From the NCBI GenBank assembly GCA_017577365.1, contig PKRJ01000020.1, positions 1 to 58,321 of the forward strand: 58,321 bases of DNA, in the 5' to 3' direction. The notes under the pieces are model-generated. The model saw only the letters and a list, made by a program, of their open reading frames with translations. It did no database searches and was not told the DNA's origin. This stretch comes from Gammaproteobacteria bacterium (GTDB lineage Bacteria; Pseudomonadota; Gammaproteobacteria; Steroidobacterales; Rariloculaceae). This document shows, piece by piece, positions 24,476 to 32,746 of this stretch; positions within the stretch are counted from its first letter, which is position 1; every line of letters begins with the position of its first letter. The translations under genes were made by a program, and so were the position numbers.

Positions 24476-27304
24476 ATGCGGCACCTGAGCGTGACGCGGA
24501 ACGCGAAGGGCGGGAGCTTTCGCGTGCTGCTGATCGACGAAACGACGGCGGATCGAGCCCTCGTCGAAGCCGCAATCGGCGCCGACGTCTCTATCGATGC
24601 CGCATCGGGCCGCGATCTTACTATCGGGACAGCCTTCGCGCCGGAAGCCCGCCCCGATATCGTGCTCATCGGGAGGCGCGCACGAGAACCGACCGCGCTG
24701 ATCGATGAGCTGAAGACGGCCGATCCGCGGCTTCCGGTCATCCTGCTGAGCGGCGACCGCTCGAGCGCGAGCGCGGGCGAGCTCGACGCGCACGCGGCGA
24801 CCGACGATCCGCGAGCCTTCGCCGCCGCGATCGCCTCGACCTTGGCCGGCGCGGCGCGCGCTCGCGCCGCGGAGATCGAGGAGCTCAGGCGGCGCGAGGA
24901 GCGCGCTCGCTTCGTCATCATGCTCACCGATTCCGCGCGCGGCCTCGAGTCTCCGGACGAGATCGCGGAGCTCACGATGCAGCAGCTCCGCGAGCGGCTC
25001 GGCGCCGACCGCTGTGTCTACGGCAACGTCGATGCCGACGGCCGAAGCTTCACGTACGCGGCGGTGGCGTGCGCCCCGGGCGTCAAGAGCATCGCCGGGC
25101 GCTTTCCGATCTCCGAGCACGTCCGCAACGTGCTGCTCGAACGCGGTCCGTTCGTCGTCGGCGATACCGAGCTGTTGGCGGCCGCGGATCGAGCGGCCTT
25201 CGCGTCGATCGGCGCGCGCGCGCTGCTCGTCGCGCCGCTCGTCAAGGGAGGACGGCTCGTCGCGCTCGCGGGCGTGCACATGCTGTCGCCGCGCAGCTGG
25301 CGCGACGAGGAAATCGAGCTCGTCGACGTCGTCGCCGAGCGGCTGTGGGAAGCCATGGAACTCGCCCGCGTATCGCGGGCGTTGCGGGAGCGCGAGCGCG
25401 AGTACCGCGATCTGTTCGAGCTCTCGGCGGTCGGCGTCGCGCAGACCGATCCCGCATCCGGACGATTCGTCCGCGCGAACCGACGCTTCTGCGAGCTCAC
25501 CGGTTACTCCGAGGACGAGCTCCGTCGTCTCACCTTCAACGACATCACCCATCCCGACGATCGCGATGCGAATGCGCGCGCGATCGAGAAGGTGCTGCGC
25601 GGCGAGGCGGATCGCTGGAGCATCGAGAAGCGCTACGTGCGCCGCGACGGCAGCATCGTGTGGGCACAGGTCTCGGGCCAAGCCATGCTCGACGCGTCGG
25701 GCAGGCCGTACCGCATGATCGCGAACGCCGTCGACATCACGGACCGCAGGCGCGCCGAGGCCCTGGCGATCGCGAGTCGCCGTCAACTCCAGCTCATCAC
25801 CGACAGCGCGCCGGTATCGATCATGAATTGCGGCACCGATTACCGCTTGAAGTTCGTCAACAGGACTTTCGCGGACGTCTACGGCAAATCGCCGAGCGAG
25901 ATCGTCGGTCAACGCGTCGAGGACGTTCTCGGGCACGCCGCATTCGAGCAGATCAAGCCGCACGCGGATCGCGCGCTTGCGGGGGAGAGCAACGACTTCG
26001 AGGCGGAAGTGCGCGCGGAAGGCGCCGGATCGCGGTGGATCCGTTGCGCGTACGCGCCCGAGCTCGACGAGTTCGGTCGGCCCGTGGGGTGGGTCGCGGC
26101 GATGATCGGCATCACGGACCGCAAGCGCGCCGAGCAGGCATTGCGCGATGCCGACCGGCGGAAGGACGAGTTCCTCGCGGTGCTCGGCCACGAGCTGCGT
26201 AATCCCCTCGCGCCGCTGCGGGCCGGCATCGAGCTGATGCGCGAGGCCGCGAATCAGCCGGCCCGACTCGAGAGCCTGCACGCGATGATGGAGCGTCAGA
26301 TCGCGCATCTCATACGCCTCGTCGACGATCTGCTCGATCTCGCACGCATCTCTCGAGGCGAGATCCAGCTTCGTCGGTCGCCGCTCGATCTCGTCGACGT
26401 GGTCCGTGCGGCGACCGAGCTCGCGGCGCCGCAGATCGCCGAGCGGCGACACTCGCTCCAGATCTCGATCGAGGCGCCGACGCTGCCCGTCGAAGGCGAC
26501 TTTCAGCGCCTGACGCAGGTCATCGCGAACCTGCTCAGCAACGCCGCGAAGTACACCGAGCCCGGCGGACGCATCGAAGTGGGGGCAGGCAAAGAGCACG
26601 GCCGCGTCGTCGCACGCGTCCGCGACAACGGCTACGGAATTCCCCCTGACCGGCTCGAGTACGTGTTCGAGATGTTCGGCCAGGTTCCGGAGCACCGTGA
26701 GAAGACCGGGGGAGGAGGCATCGGCATCGGGCTCGCGTTATCACGCCGGCTCGTGACGCTGCACGGCGGATCGATCGAAGCCCGCAGCGAGGGGCTCGGC
26801 CGCGGCACCGAGTTCATCGTGACGCTGCCGCTCGCCGAGGCCGCCGTGCCTGCCGCCGCCGGCCCGGCCCAGGAGGAGCGCAGAACGAGCACGAAGCGAG
26901 TGCTGATCGTCGACGACAACGTCGATGCCGCGGACGCCCTGCGGATGGTGCTCGAGGTCGAGGGGCACCGGGTCGAGACGGCGTATAGCGCGAGCGAGGC
27001 GTTCGAGAAGTTCGCGCGCTTCCATCCCGACGTCGTGCTGCTCGATATCGGTCTGCCAGAGACCGACGGCTACGAGGTCGCACGATGGATCCGTAGGCGT
27101 CCGGACGGGCAGGGTGTCATGCTGTACGCGCTGACCGGTTGGGCCCAGGAGGAAGATCGGCGGCGGGCGTTCGAGGCCGGCTTCGACCAGCACCTCACGA
27201 AGCCGGTCGACATCGAGACGTTACGCCGTCTGATCGGCGAGCGGGCGACTCGACGAGACGCTCGAGCGACGGGGTCGCCGGGCCAACGCGGCGCGAAGCC
27301 GTGA
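24476..27304 (+). CDS. Hybrid sensor histidine kinase: pseudo-receiver, GAF, PAS, PAS, HisKA, HATPase, receiver
   Basis: A 942-residue protein. Residues ~14-115 look like a receiver fold (FRVLLIDETTADR, PDIVLIGRR, LPVILLSGD), but the phospho-Asp position is not Asp, so it is probably a pseudo-receiver. A GAF domain (~150-305), two PAS domains (~320-435 and ~445-565), HisKA with His572 in LGHELRNPLAPL, an HATPase domain (NLLSNAAKY, GYGIP) and a C-terminal receiver with Asp857 in VVLLDIGLPETDGYE follow. No transmembrane segment is seen, so it is a cytosolic phosphorelay protein. GAGGAG at 24465-24470 supports the start. No cognate regulator or phosphotransfer gene is adjacent. Confidence 0.92.
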   Translation: MRHLSVTRNAKGGSFRVLLIDETTADRALVEAAIGADVSIDAASGRDLTIGTAFAPEARPDIVLIGRRAREPTALIDELKTADPRLPVILLSGDRSSASAGELDAHAATDDPRAFAAAIASTLAGAARARAAEIEELRRREERARFVIMLTDSARGLESPDEIAELTMQQLRERLGADRCVYGNVDADGRSFTYAAVACAPGVKSIAGRFPISEHVRNVLLERGPFVVGDTELLAAADRAAFASIGARALLVAPLVKGGRLVALAGVHMLSPRSWRDEEIELVDVVAERLWEAMELARVSRALREREREYRDLFELSAVGVAQTDPASGRFVRANRRFCELTGYSEDELRRLTFNDITHPDDRDANARAIEKVLRGEADRWSIEKRYVRRDGSIVWAQVSGQAMLDASGRPYRMIANAVDITDRRRAEALAIASRRQLQLITDSAPVSIMNCGTDYRLKFVNRTFADVYGKSPSEIVGQRVEDVLGHAAFEQIKPHADRALAGESNDFEAEVRAEGAGSRWIRCAYAPELDEFGRPVGWVAAMIGITDRKRAEQALRDADRRKDEFLAVLGHELRNPLAPLRAGIELMREAANQPARLESLHAMMERQIAHLIRLVDDLLDLARISRGEIQLRRSPLDLVDVVRAATELAAPQIAERRHSLQISIEAPTLPVEGDFQRLTQVIANLLSNAAKYTEPGGRIEVGAGKEHGRVVARVRDNGYGIPPDRLEYVFEMFGQVPEHREKTGGGGIGIGLALSRRLVTLHGGSIEARSEGLGRGTEFIVTLPLAEAAVPAAAGPAQEERRTSTKRVLIVDDNVDAADALRMVLEVEGHRVETAYSASEAFEKFARFHPDVVLLDIGLPETDGYEVARWIRRRPDGQGVMLYALTGWAQEEDRRRAFEAGFDQHLTKPVDIETLRRLIGERATRRDARATGSPGQRGAKP

Positions 27305-27393
27305 TCGTCGAATCGACAACCGGACCGAGCCCCGAGCGCATCGGGAATTGACCGTCACCCGAGTCTCCGGAATGGACCCGCACGGCTCGAGGA

Positions 27394-27469
27394 TGGCGCG
27401 CCTGGAGAGATTCGAACTCCCGACCCCTGCCTCCGGAGGGCAGTGCTCTATCCACTGAGCTACAGGCGC
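27394..27469 (-). tRNA. tRNA-Arg (anticodon CCG)
   Basis: Minus-strand cloverleaf with acceptor stem GCGCCTG/CAGGCGC, D arm GCTCAGTGGATAGAGC, anticodon loop CTCCGGA (anticodon CCG, reading CGG), and T arm with TTCGAAT. The discriminator base is G and the terminal CCA is encoded. Total length is 76 nt including CCA. Confidence 0.95.
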
Positions 27470-27641
27470 GCGATGGAGACGCAACGCTAACGCAACTCGC
27501 CCGCGTCGTCGAGACGGCACGGCGGACGCGGCGCCCGGAGAGGGCGGCGCCGACCGAGATGCAAGTCGCGGTCCCGACGTGACAAGCGTCACAGTTTATG
27601 CCGCGCGGGGCGGCTATCGTAGCCCCTTTATTGTTGCGAAA

Positions 27642-27661
27642 CCGAACCGGAGAAAGTTCGG
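27642..27661 (+). promoter_or_regulatory. Leader hairpins upstream of the small unknown gene
   Basis: CCGAAC (27642-27647) pairs with GTTCGG (27656-27661), leaving the Shine-Dalgarno-like CGGAGAAA in the loop. A second hairpin, GGCTA/TAGCC flanked by GG/CC (27607-27626), followed by TTTATTGTT, lies just upstream. Either may affect expression of the gene at 27676. Confidence 0.3.
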
Positions 27662-27675
27662 AAAGCGTTACGAGA

Positions 27676-28002
27676 ATGACAAGAAGAACTCACGGCTCGC
27701 CCGATCGACATAGCTCGTTGAACCCTTCCCTAGAGTCGACCGAAGCGGTCCGAATCGTCTCCGTTGGAGAGCACAGCTTGGGAACGATCGGCGAGGACGA
27801 CCTCGGCCAGCGCCGTTGGATGTGGGCGACCGAGCTCGGTCCGACGCGCGACACAGGGCAGACGTTCAACTACCTCAAGGCGCTCGACGTCGAGGGTCTC
27901 AGCATCGCCGACGAGACCGGAAAGACGCGCGCCGGCACAGCGGTAGGCTACAACCCGTACGACACCGCCCCGTCGTTCGCGAAGCGCACGAAGAAACGTT
28001 GA
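27676..28002 (+). CDS. Small hypothetical protein, 108 residues
   Basis: I do not recognise a family. From ATG 27676 (earlier ATG 27598 has no ribosome-binding site and a poor N-terminus) the protein starts MTRRTHGSPDRHSSLNPS, has a central block SVGEHSLGTIGEDDLGQ followed by RRWMWATELGPTRDTGQTF, and ends with a basic tail AKRTKKR. There is no signal peptide or membrane segment. Codon use matches chromosomal genes, which supports it being real. It stands alone between the tRNA gene and the convergent RRM gene, so context gives no role. Confidence 0.6.
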   Translation: MTRRTHGSPDRHSSLNPSLESTEAVRIVSVGEHSLGTIGEDDLGQRRWMWATELGPTRDTGQTFNYLKALDVEGLSIADETGKTRAGTAVGYNPYDTAPSFAKRTKKR

Positions 28003-28209
28003 GGCTTGCGGAGAGCCCGCACGACTCTCAGCGGAGACCGGCAGCCGCCGATCGGCCGCGCTGGCGCTCGCGTCTCCGGGTCGCGGCGGGACCGTTGCCG
28101 GCCCGCCGCTTCCCATCGCCGAATCGAAAGCCGTCTACCCGACCCCGGCCGGCTTCGAATTGGTTTGAAGCGCTAACGGATTGAGGGGCCGAGTCGCCGT
28201 CGAGAGAGG

Positions 28210-28461
28210 TTAATGCCTCTCGCGCGGCCGAGCCTCGTTGACGCGCAGCGCGCGTCCGCCGACGTCCTTGCCGTTCAACTGAGCAACGGCCCTCTCCGCT
28301 TCCTGTCGGTTCGGCATCTCGACGAAACCGAAACCGCGCGAACGTCCCGTTTCGCGATCGACCAGGATTTTCACGGAGGACACTTCGCCATACGCCGCGA
28401 ACGCATCGCGAAGCTCGGCCTCACTCATGGCATAGGAAAGATTGCCGACGTAGATATTCAT
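28210..28461 (-). CDS. Single-RRM RNA-binding protein
   Basis: An 83-residue protein consisting of one RNA recognition motif: RNP2 IYVGNL at residues 3-8 and RNP1 RGFGFVEM at about 42-49, with the standard beta-alpha-beta-beta-alpha-beta spacing. Bacterial one-RRM proteins of this size are commonly cold-induced and bind single-stranded RNA; a chaperone role is inferred. It is monocistronic and converges on the small unknown gene. A 9-bp inverted repeat lies in its upstream region. Confidence 0.93.
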   Translation of the reverse strand: MNIYVGNLSYAMSEAELRDAFAAYGEVSSVKILVDRETGRSRGFGFVEMPNRQEAERAVAQLNGKDVGGRALRVNEARPRERH

Positions 28462-28518
28462 AAGATCGACTCTCGCGCCGTTTCAGACAGCTAGCCACTC
28501 AACCAACGGCGCAAGATC

Positions 28519-28560
28519 AAGCGCTAGATCGGTAGATCCTTTGAGCAGGTCCTAGCGCTT
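28519..28560. repeat. Inverted repeat upstream of the RRM gene
   Basis: AAGCGCTAG (28519-28527) and CTAGCGCTT (28552-28560) form a perfect 9-bp inverted repeat around a 24-nt loop, 58 bp upstream of the RRM start. It could be a 5' leader stem-loop, an operator or a terminator remnant of the gene behind it. Confidence 0.4.
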
Positions 28561-28635
28561 AAGACTAACCTCGATCGACCGAAACCTTCCGCCGCATGCG
28601 GCGTGGTTAGACTCTACGGCGACGCATCGAGAGCG

Positions 28636-29103
28636 TCAATCCCGGGATGTTCCCGAGGGTATCGAGCTTCGGCGACGCTCGTTTCGCGTTCGCGTCCGAA
28701 GCGCGACGAACGCGCTCGTCAACGCGTGGAGACAAAGCGCGATCAGCGCAGCGAGCCACACGTAAAAGCCCGCGCGAAGCTCGATCTCGGGCACGAATGC
28801 GTTGCTGCGCGCGAGCAGCTCTCCGGTCATGAAGCTCGTCGCGCCGAGCGCGACCGATGACGTCGCGAGCAGAGCGGCGGCAACGACTCGCTTCGCGAGC
28901 GCGGCGGCGAACGCCGCGACGAAGAGGGGATTCGCGAGCCACGACGGGACGCCGCGGGAAAGTCCTTCCCATCCGCGAAGCAGAATGTCGAGACCGTCGA
29001 AGGTGCGGCCCCCGGCGGCGAGCGCGGGCATCATGAGCGACGCGAGCCACAACGACGCGACGAGCACGAGAATCGGCCGACGATACGCGTACGCGAAACG
29101 CAT
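28636..29103 (-). CDS. Small integral membrane protein, unknown function
   Basis: A 155-residue protein beginning MRFAYAYRRPILVLVASLW at ATG 29103 (an alternative ATG lies at 29115). About four hydrophobic segments are visible: around residues 8-28, 55-75, 75-95 and 110-135, ending in an Arg-rich cytoplasmic tail. I do not recognise the family. It follows the DUF6174-like gene with a 38-bp gap on the same strand. Confidence 0.6.
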   Translation of the reverse strand: MRFAYAYRRPILVLVASLWLASLMMPALAAGGRTFDGLDILLRGWEGLSRGVPSWLANPLFVAAFAAALAKRVVAAALLATSSVALGATSFMTGELLARSNAFVPEIELRAGFYVWLAALIALCLHALTSAFVALRTRTRNERRRSSIPSGTSRD

Positions 29104-29141
29104 GGCTGCCGGCATCGGCCGAGGGGCTCCGGACGGGAGCT

Positions 29142-29645
29142 TCAGCGCTCGATCGGATCCACGCGCGTCAGCTCGAGATCGATCTCGTCGCCGATGAAAT
29201 TTCGATCCCGATCGATGAAAAGCCGCGCCGGGTAGCCGAGCTCGTCGTCGTAACGCACGCGGACGTCGGCACCGCTCTCGAAGCCGGAAGCGACGAGATC
29301 GAACAGCTGATCGATCGTCCAATACCACTCGAAATTGCGCGATTCTGCCTGCACGTAGTGATCGAAGCCGTACGGCTTGTGGCGCACGTCGACGACCGCG
29401 CCGCGCTGCACCGTCACGTAGGTCTCTGGCGGTGTCTCGGGATGGCACTCGCAGAACTTCTTGTACGCGTAGACGTAGCTATGCAAATTGGCGGCGCGCC
29501 AGCGCTCGCGGTGCGCGTCGAGAGTCTCGAGGCCGTCGGCTTCCGTCGCGAGCGCCCCGATCAGAAACAGCGACGCGATCACGCCGGCGAGCGGCTTCGA
29601 GAACGTAAAGGGCTTGGAGTCTCGGGCTGCGTGCTTCGATGGCAT
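29142..29645 (-). CDS. DUF6174-like exported protein
   Basis: A 167-residue protein starting MPSKHAARDSKPFTFSKP at ATG 29645. One hydrophobic segment (about residues 18-36) probably acts as a signal or anchor. The body contains RERWRAANLHSYVYAYKKFCECHPE and a segment with TVQRGAVVDV, resembling the DUF6174 family (Tyr-x-Tyr, Cys-x-Cys, V..G.V pattern). The C-terminal Asp-rich part, VRYDDELGYPARLFIDRD, fits too. Function is unknown; an envelope location is likely. Confidence 0.7.
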   Translation of the reverse strand: MPSKHAARDSKPFTFSKPLAGVIASLFLIGALATEADGLETLDAHRERWRAANLHSYVYAYKKFCECHPETPPETYVTVQRGAVVDVRHKPYGFDHYVQAESRNFEWYWTIDQLFDLVASGFESGADVRVRYDDELGYPARLFIDRDRNFIGDEIDLELTRVDPIER

Positions 29646-29716
29646 GACTTTCTTTTTCCAGGCTGCGATGTCGGCCTCCAGCACTTCGGGCTCGTCCGTC
29701 GAGTCGCGCTCGTCGT

Positions 29717-30103
29717 TCAATCCGACAGCGGAGGAAGCTCGGCGGCGTGCCGTTCCCAGTTCGCGCCGTCGAATTGCTGCGCGATGCGCACCGATTTCAC
29801 CGTCGCGGAATCGAGGCACCGCGCGTTGACGCTGATCCCGTCCGGATGAGAGCGCGGCACGTAGAACGACTTGATTCCGCAGACACGGCAGAACAGGTGC
29901 TCCGCGGTGCCGGTATTGAAGCGGTAGCTCGTGAGCTCCTCTCGACCCGCGAGCAGACGGAAGCGCGCCTTCGGAACGATATAGTGCAAGTAGCCCGTCA
30001 TTCGACAGATCGAGCAGTTGCACTCGACGACGTCGAGCTCGTCCGGGCCTTCGACGGTGAACTGGACTCGTCCGCAGTGACAGCCGCCGCGGTGGGTCGT
30101 CAT
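29717..30103 (-). CDS. GFA-family (glutathione-dependent formaldehyde-activating-like) zinc protein
   Basis: A 128-residue protein with the Cys pattern of the GFA/CENP-V fold: GGCHCGRVQF, ECNCSICRMTG and FCRVCGIKSFY, which bind zinc. It is a single-domain member. The named enzyme, S-(hydroxymethyl)glutathione synthase, is one characterised relative, and most small members have no proven substrate. The start ATG 30103 overlaps the stop of the upstream membrane-protein gene (ATGA). Confidence 0.9.
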   Translation of the reverse strand: MTTHRGGCHCGRVQFTVEGPDELDVVECNCSICRMTGYLHYIVPKARFRLLAGREELTSYRFNTGTAEHLFCRVCGIKSFYVPRSHPDGISVNARCLDSATVKSVRIAQQFDGANWERHAAELPPLSD

Positions 30104-30507
30104 TCCGATGCCTCCTGTCGCGGTGCGGCGTTCGCTTCGACGACGGCTCGGGAGCCGGAGCCGCGTCGGCCGAGCCAGATCAACGCCGCGGCGAGGAGAT
30201 ACGCGACATTGAGCCGGCCGATCCACGCGATCCAGCTCTCCGCGTCGAGCAGCGCGAGCCCGACGGGCAGAAACGACGCGACGAACAGCACGACGAGCCC
30301 GATCGGGTGACCTCGAACCGATGCGATCACGGCGAGCAGCGCGAAGAACGCCATCAGCAGCCCGACGACGAAACTGATGCCGGTGAGCTCGAAGCCGGTA
30401 TCGGGAACCCAGAGGCCGAGCATCCACAGCACCGCGACCATTGCGCCGGATATCGCACCGATACCCCGGCCGACATAGTCGACTAACCGCATTCTCTCCC
30501 CCGTCAC
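30100..30507 (-). CDS. Four-helix membrane protein, unknown
   Basis: A 135-residue hydrophobic protein with about four membrane helices (residues ~16-35, 42-62, 68-88 and 95-112) and a polar C-terminal tail. I recognise no family. It overlaps the genes on both sides by four bases (ATGA each), so 30722-29717 is a tightly coupled three-gene unit with the GFA protein. A later Met (MRLVDYVGR) at 30492 is an alternative start. Confidence 0.65.
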   Translation of the reverse strand: MTGERMRLVDYVGRGIGAISGAMVAVLWMLGLWVPDTGFELTGISFVVGLLMAFFALLAVIASVRGHPIGLVVLFVASFLPVGLALLDAESWIAWIGRLNVAYLLAAALIWLGRRGSGSRAVVEANAAPRQEASE

Positions 30508-30722
30508 ATGTCACGCGCCGCCGCGACGACGATGGCGGCGGCGAGCAGCGCGAGGCCGACGCCGACCCCCAAGCCCGCACCGATCAAGCCGCCGATGCCC
30601 GGGATACCGAACAGCGCGCCGGTGAATATCCCGACGAGCGGCCCGAACACGAAGCCGACCGGCAGCGCGAGCGCGCCCCACAGCGGGAAGCGCCTCGGCC
30701 GCTCGTCCGGCTTGCGGCTCAT
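30504..30722 (-). CDS. Small Gly-rich membrane protein, unknown
   Basis: A 72-residue protein with two Gly-rich hydrophobic stretches (about residues 14-38 and 40-68: GPLVGIFTGALFGIPGIGG and GAGLGVGVGLALLAAA), resembling glycine-zipper proteins. It is the first gene of the coupled trio. Small size lowers certainty, but the exact ATGA overlap with the next gene supports it. Confidence 0.55.
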   Translation of the reverse strand: MSRKPDERPRRFPLWGALALPVGFVFGPLVGIFTGALFGIPGIGGLIGAGLGVGVGLALLAAAIVVAAARDM

Positions 30723-30853
30723 GGTCGACCGCCCGCACCGGCGGTGCGTCGTCGCGGCCTTGCCGCTTGCGGCCCAGCGCCGTCCCCGCCGGGCCGAGCG
30801 CGTCCGCGGCCGTCACTGCGTGAAGTCATTCACGCATGATACCTAGCCCGGGC

Positions 30854-31135
30854 TCAACCGGCGTAGGCGGTCCAGAGGGTCCACACCCCGATGCAGATGA
30901 AGCCCAGTCCCGCGACGAAAGAGAGGTAGCGCGGATTGACCAAATGCGCGGCGGCTGCCCCCGCGGCGACGCCGATGGCCGTCGAAAGCACGAGCGCGGC
31001 CGTCGCGCCCAGGAAAACGATCCAAAGGCTGCCGGGCTGCCGGCCGGCGAAGAGCACCGTCGCGAGCTGCGTCTTGTCGCCGAGCTCGGCGAGGAAAATC
31101 GTGGCGAACACCGTAAGGAAGAGCTTCAGGGTCAC
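30854..31135 (-). CDS. Single-repeat GDT1/TMEM165 (UPF0016) cation transporter
   Basis: A 93-residue protein with three membrane helices and one copy of the family motif E-x-G-D-[KR]-[TS] (AELGDKTQLATV, residues ~16-27). Most family members carry two repeats of about this size; here there is one. Members export Mn2+ or exchange Ca2+/Mn2+ for H+. It could work as an antiparallel homodimer. The start is GTG at 31135. It lies 12 bp downstream of the DUF486 gene, on the same strand. Confidence 0.85.
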   Translation of the reverse strand: MTLKLFLTVFATIFLAELGDKTQLATVLFAGRQPGSLWIVFLGATAALVLSTAIGVAAGAAAAHLVNPRYLSFVAGLGFICIGVWTLWTAYAG

Positions 31136-31147
31136 GGCAAAGGGGCC

Positions 31148-31492
31148 TCAGTTCGCGCGGAAAACGAAGTATACGGCACCGAGCACGCACAGCCCGGCCC
31201 ACAGGTAATCGAGCTTGACCGGCTCCTTGAGATACAAGATGGCGAACGGGATGAACACGCTGAGCGTGATGACCTCCTGCAGGATCTTGAGCTGCCCGAC
31301 CGAAAGGACCTGGTAGCCGATTCGATTGCCGGGCACTTGCAGCAGATACTCGAAGAACGCTATGCCCCAGCTCACGACGGCGGCGATGAACCACGGCCGG
31401 CCGCTGAGCTCTTTCAGATGCGCGTACCAGGCGAACGTCATGAAGATATTGCTGAGCGACAGCAGCAGTATGGTCAGCGCAACGTGACGCAT
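31148..31492 (-). CDS. DUF486 (DMT-superfamily-like) membrane protein
   Basis: A 114-residue protein with four predicted helices, typical of DUF486: SNIFMTFAWYAHLK, the block SWGIAFFEYLLQVPGNRIG, LKILQEVITL and the C-terminal LWAGLCVLGAVYFVFR. It belongs to the small four-helix drug/metabolite-transporter-like group; the substrate is unknown. It is probably co-transcribed with the GDT1 gene. Confidence 0.92.
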   Translation of the reverse strand: MRHVALTILLLSLSNIFMTFAWYAHLKELSGRPWFIAAVVSWGIAFFEYLLQVPGNRIGYQVLSVGQLKILQEVITLSVFIPFAILYLKEPVKLDYLWAGLCVLGAVYFVFRAN

Positions 31493-31569
31493 CGGAGTAT
31501 CTCGACGGTGGAACGAACGATGTCGGCGATCGGAAGGTGGTCGTGCGGAACGCGCTCGGTGCGCCGTCT

Positions 31570-32637
31570 TCAGCGCCTGCGAATCACGATGACGCCCTTG
31601 GGAGGCTCGCGGTCGTGCTTGTCCTTCTGCATCGAGCGATCGGCCGCGGCGAGGATCGGCGCGAGCGCGGTACCGTCATCGGGGAACGAGGCGACGCCGA
31701 CCGAAACTTTCACACGCACCATCGTCGCGTCGACCTCGAGCGTCGTCGAGAACACGACGTTGCGGATCCGCTGCGCGACTTCCTCGGCGACGGTTCGATC
31801 CGCCTCGGTGAGCAATACGACGAACTCGTCGCCGCCGTAGCGCGCGACGAGATCCGTCGAGCGCGTCAGCCGCTCGAGCGCGTCCGAAACGAGCTTGACC
31901 GCACGGTTGCCGGCCTCGTGACCGTAGGTTTCGTTGATCGACTTGAGCTGCCGGACGTCGATCATCAAGAGCGAGTACGGCCGGCCGTTGCGCGCGGCGC
32001 GCGTGTGCTCGCGTTCCGCGAGCCGCATGAACGCCGCGCGGTTGTAGAGAGACGTGAGCTCGTCGCGATCGGACAGCGCCCGAATGCGCTCTTTCGATGC
32101 GTTGATGTTCTCCGCGAGCAGCGTCGTCGAGAACGCGACGAGGATGAACGGCGCGAGCACGCCGAGCGTCTCGATGGCGAGCCGCGGCTCGAGCGCGTCG
32201 AGGCCCCGCGCATGCATCGCGAGCAGCAGGTAGCACGCGCCGACGAGCACCATCACGACCGCGACGGCGCGCTTGCCGAGCACGAGCGCGGCCGTGACGA
32301 TCGGCAGCAGATACAGGTTGAGCAGCGGACTCTTGTCGCCGCCTGTGTAGACCAGCACGCCGGTCGCGAACAGGACCATCGCGAAAATCTCCGCGACGAT
32401 CTTCAGCCACGGCCGCGACGCGAGCGGCCGCGCATAACGGAACGCGAGCACGAACAGCGCGAACCCGATCAGGATGCCGAGCAACGGCGGCTCGTGCGCG
32501 AGATCAGGCCTCGTCGCGAACAAATAGAGAATGACGAGGAACAGAAGCAGCCACTCGATCTCGGAAACGCTACGCGCAAAGCCGCGCAGCTGCGCCTGCT
32601 CGATATCGAGAGTGCGGTCGATTCGGGTTTGTTTCAT
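31570..32637 (-). CDS. Membrane diguanylate cyclase (GGDEF)
   Basis: A 355-residue protein with about six N-terminal membrane helices (residues ~25-175) and a C-terminal GGDEF domain. The active-site motif RYGGDEF is intact, and an inhibitory I-site RSTD lies exactly five residues before it, so feedback by cyclic di-GMP is expected. There is no EAL domain. It makes cyclic di-GMP from GTP. It is monocistronic. Confidence 0.94.
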   Translation of the reverse strand: MKQTRIDRTLDIEQAQLRGFARSVSEIEWLLLFLVILYLFATRPDLAHEPPLLGILIGFALFVLAFRYARPLASRPWLKIVAEIFAMVLFATGVLVYTGGDKSPLLNLYLLPIVTAALVLGKRAVAVVMVLVGACYLLLAMHARGLDALEPRLAIETLGVLAPFILVAFSTTLLAENINASKERIRALSDRDELTSLYNRAAFMRLAEREHTRAARNGRPYSLLMIDVRQLKSINETYGHEAGNRAVKLVSDALERLTRSTDLVARYGGDEFVVLLTEADRTVAEEVAQRIRNVVFSTTLEVDATMVRVKVSVGVASFPDDGTALAPILAAADRSMQKDKHDREPPKGVIVIRRR

Positions 32638-32746
32638 CCGACGCGCCGGACGGAAGAAGCATCTGGGGTCGGCGAGCCAGACGGCGCTCGCGCGCCTCTA
32701 GCCGCCCGTCGCCCCGTTCTGCACCGAAGCGAGACCGGTCGGCATC

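Noticed and set aside
24311..26695. 794-residue open frame antisense to the hybrid kinase
   Set aside because: It is a mirror of the kinase's G/C-rich third positions; composition is Arg/Asp/Leu-rich, with no family motif and no ribosome-binding site. The kinase on the plus strand has complete domains.
27394..27469. tRNA-Arg as an integration site of a genomic island
   Set aside because: I saw no integrase gene nearby and no repeat of the tRNA 3' end elsewhere in the window.
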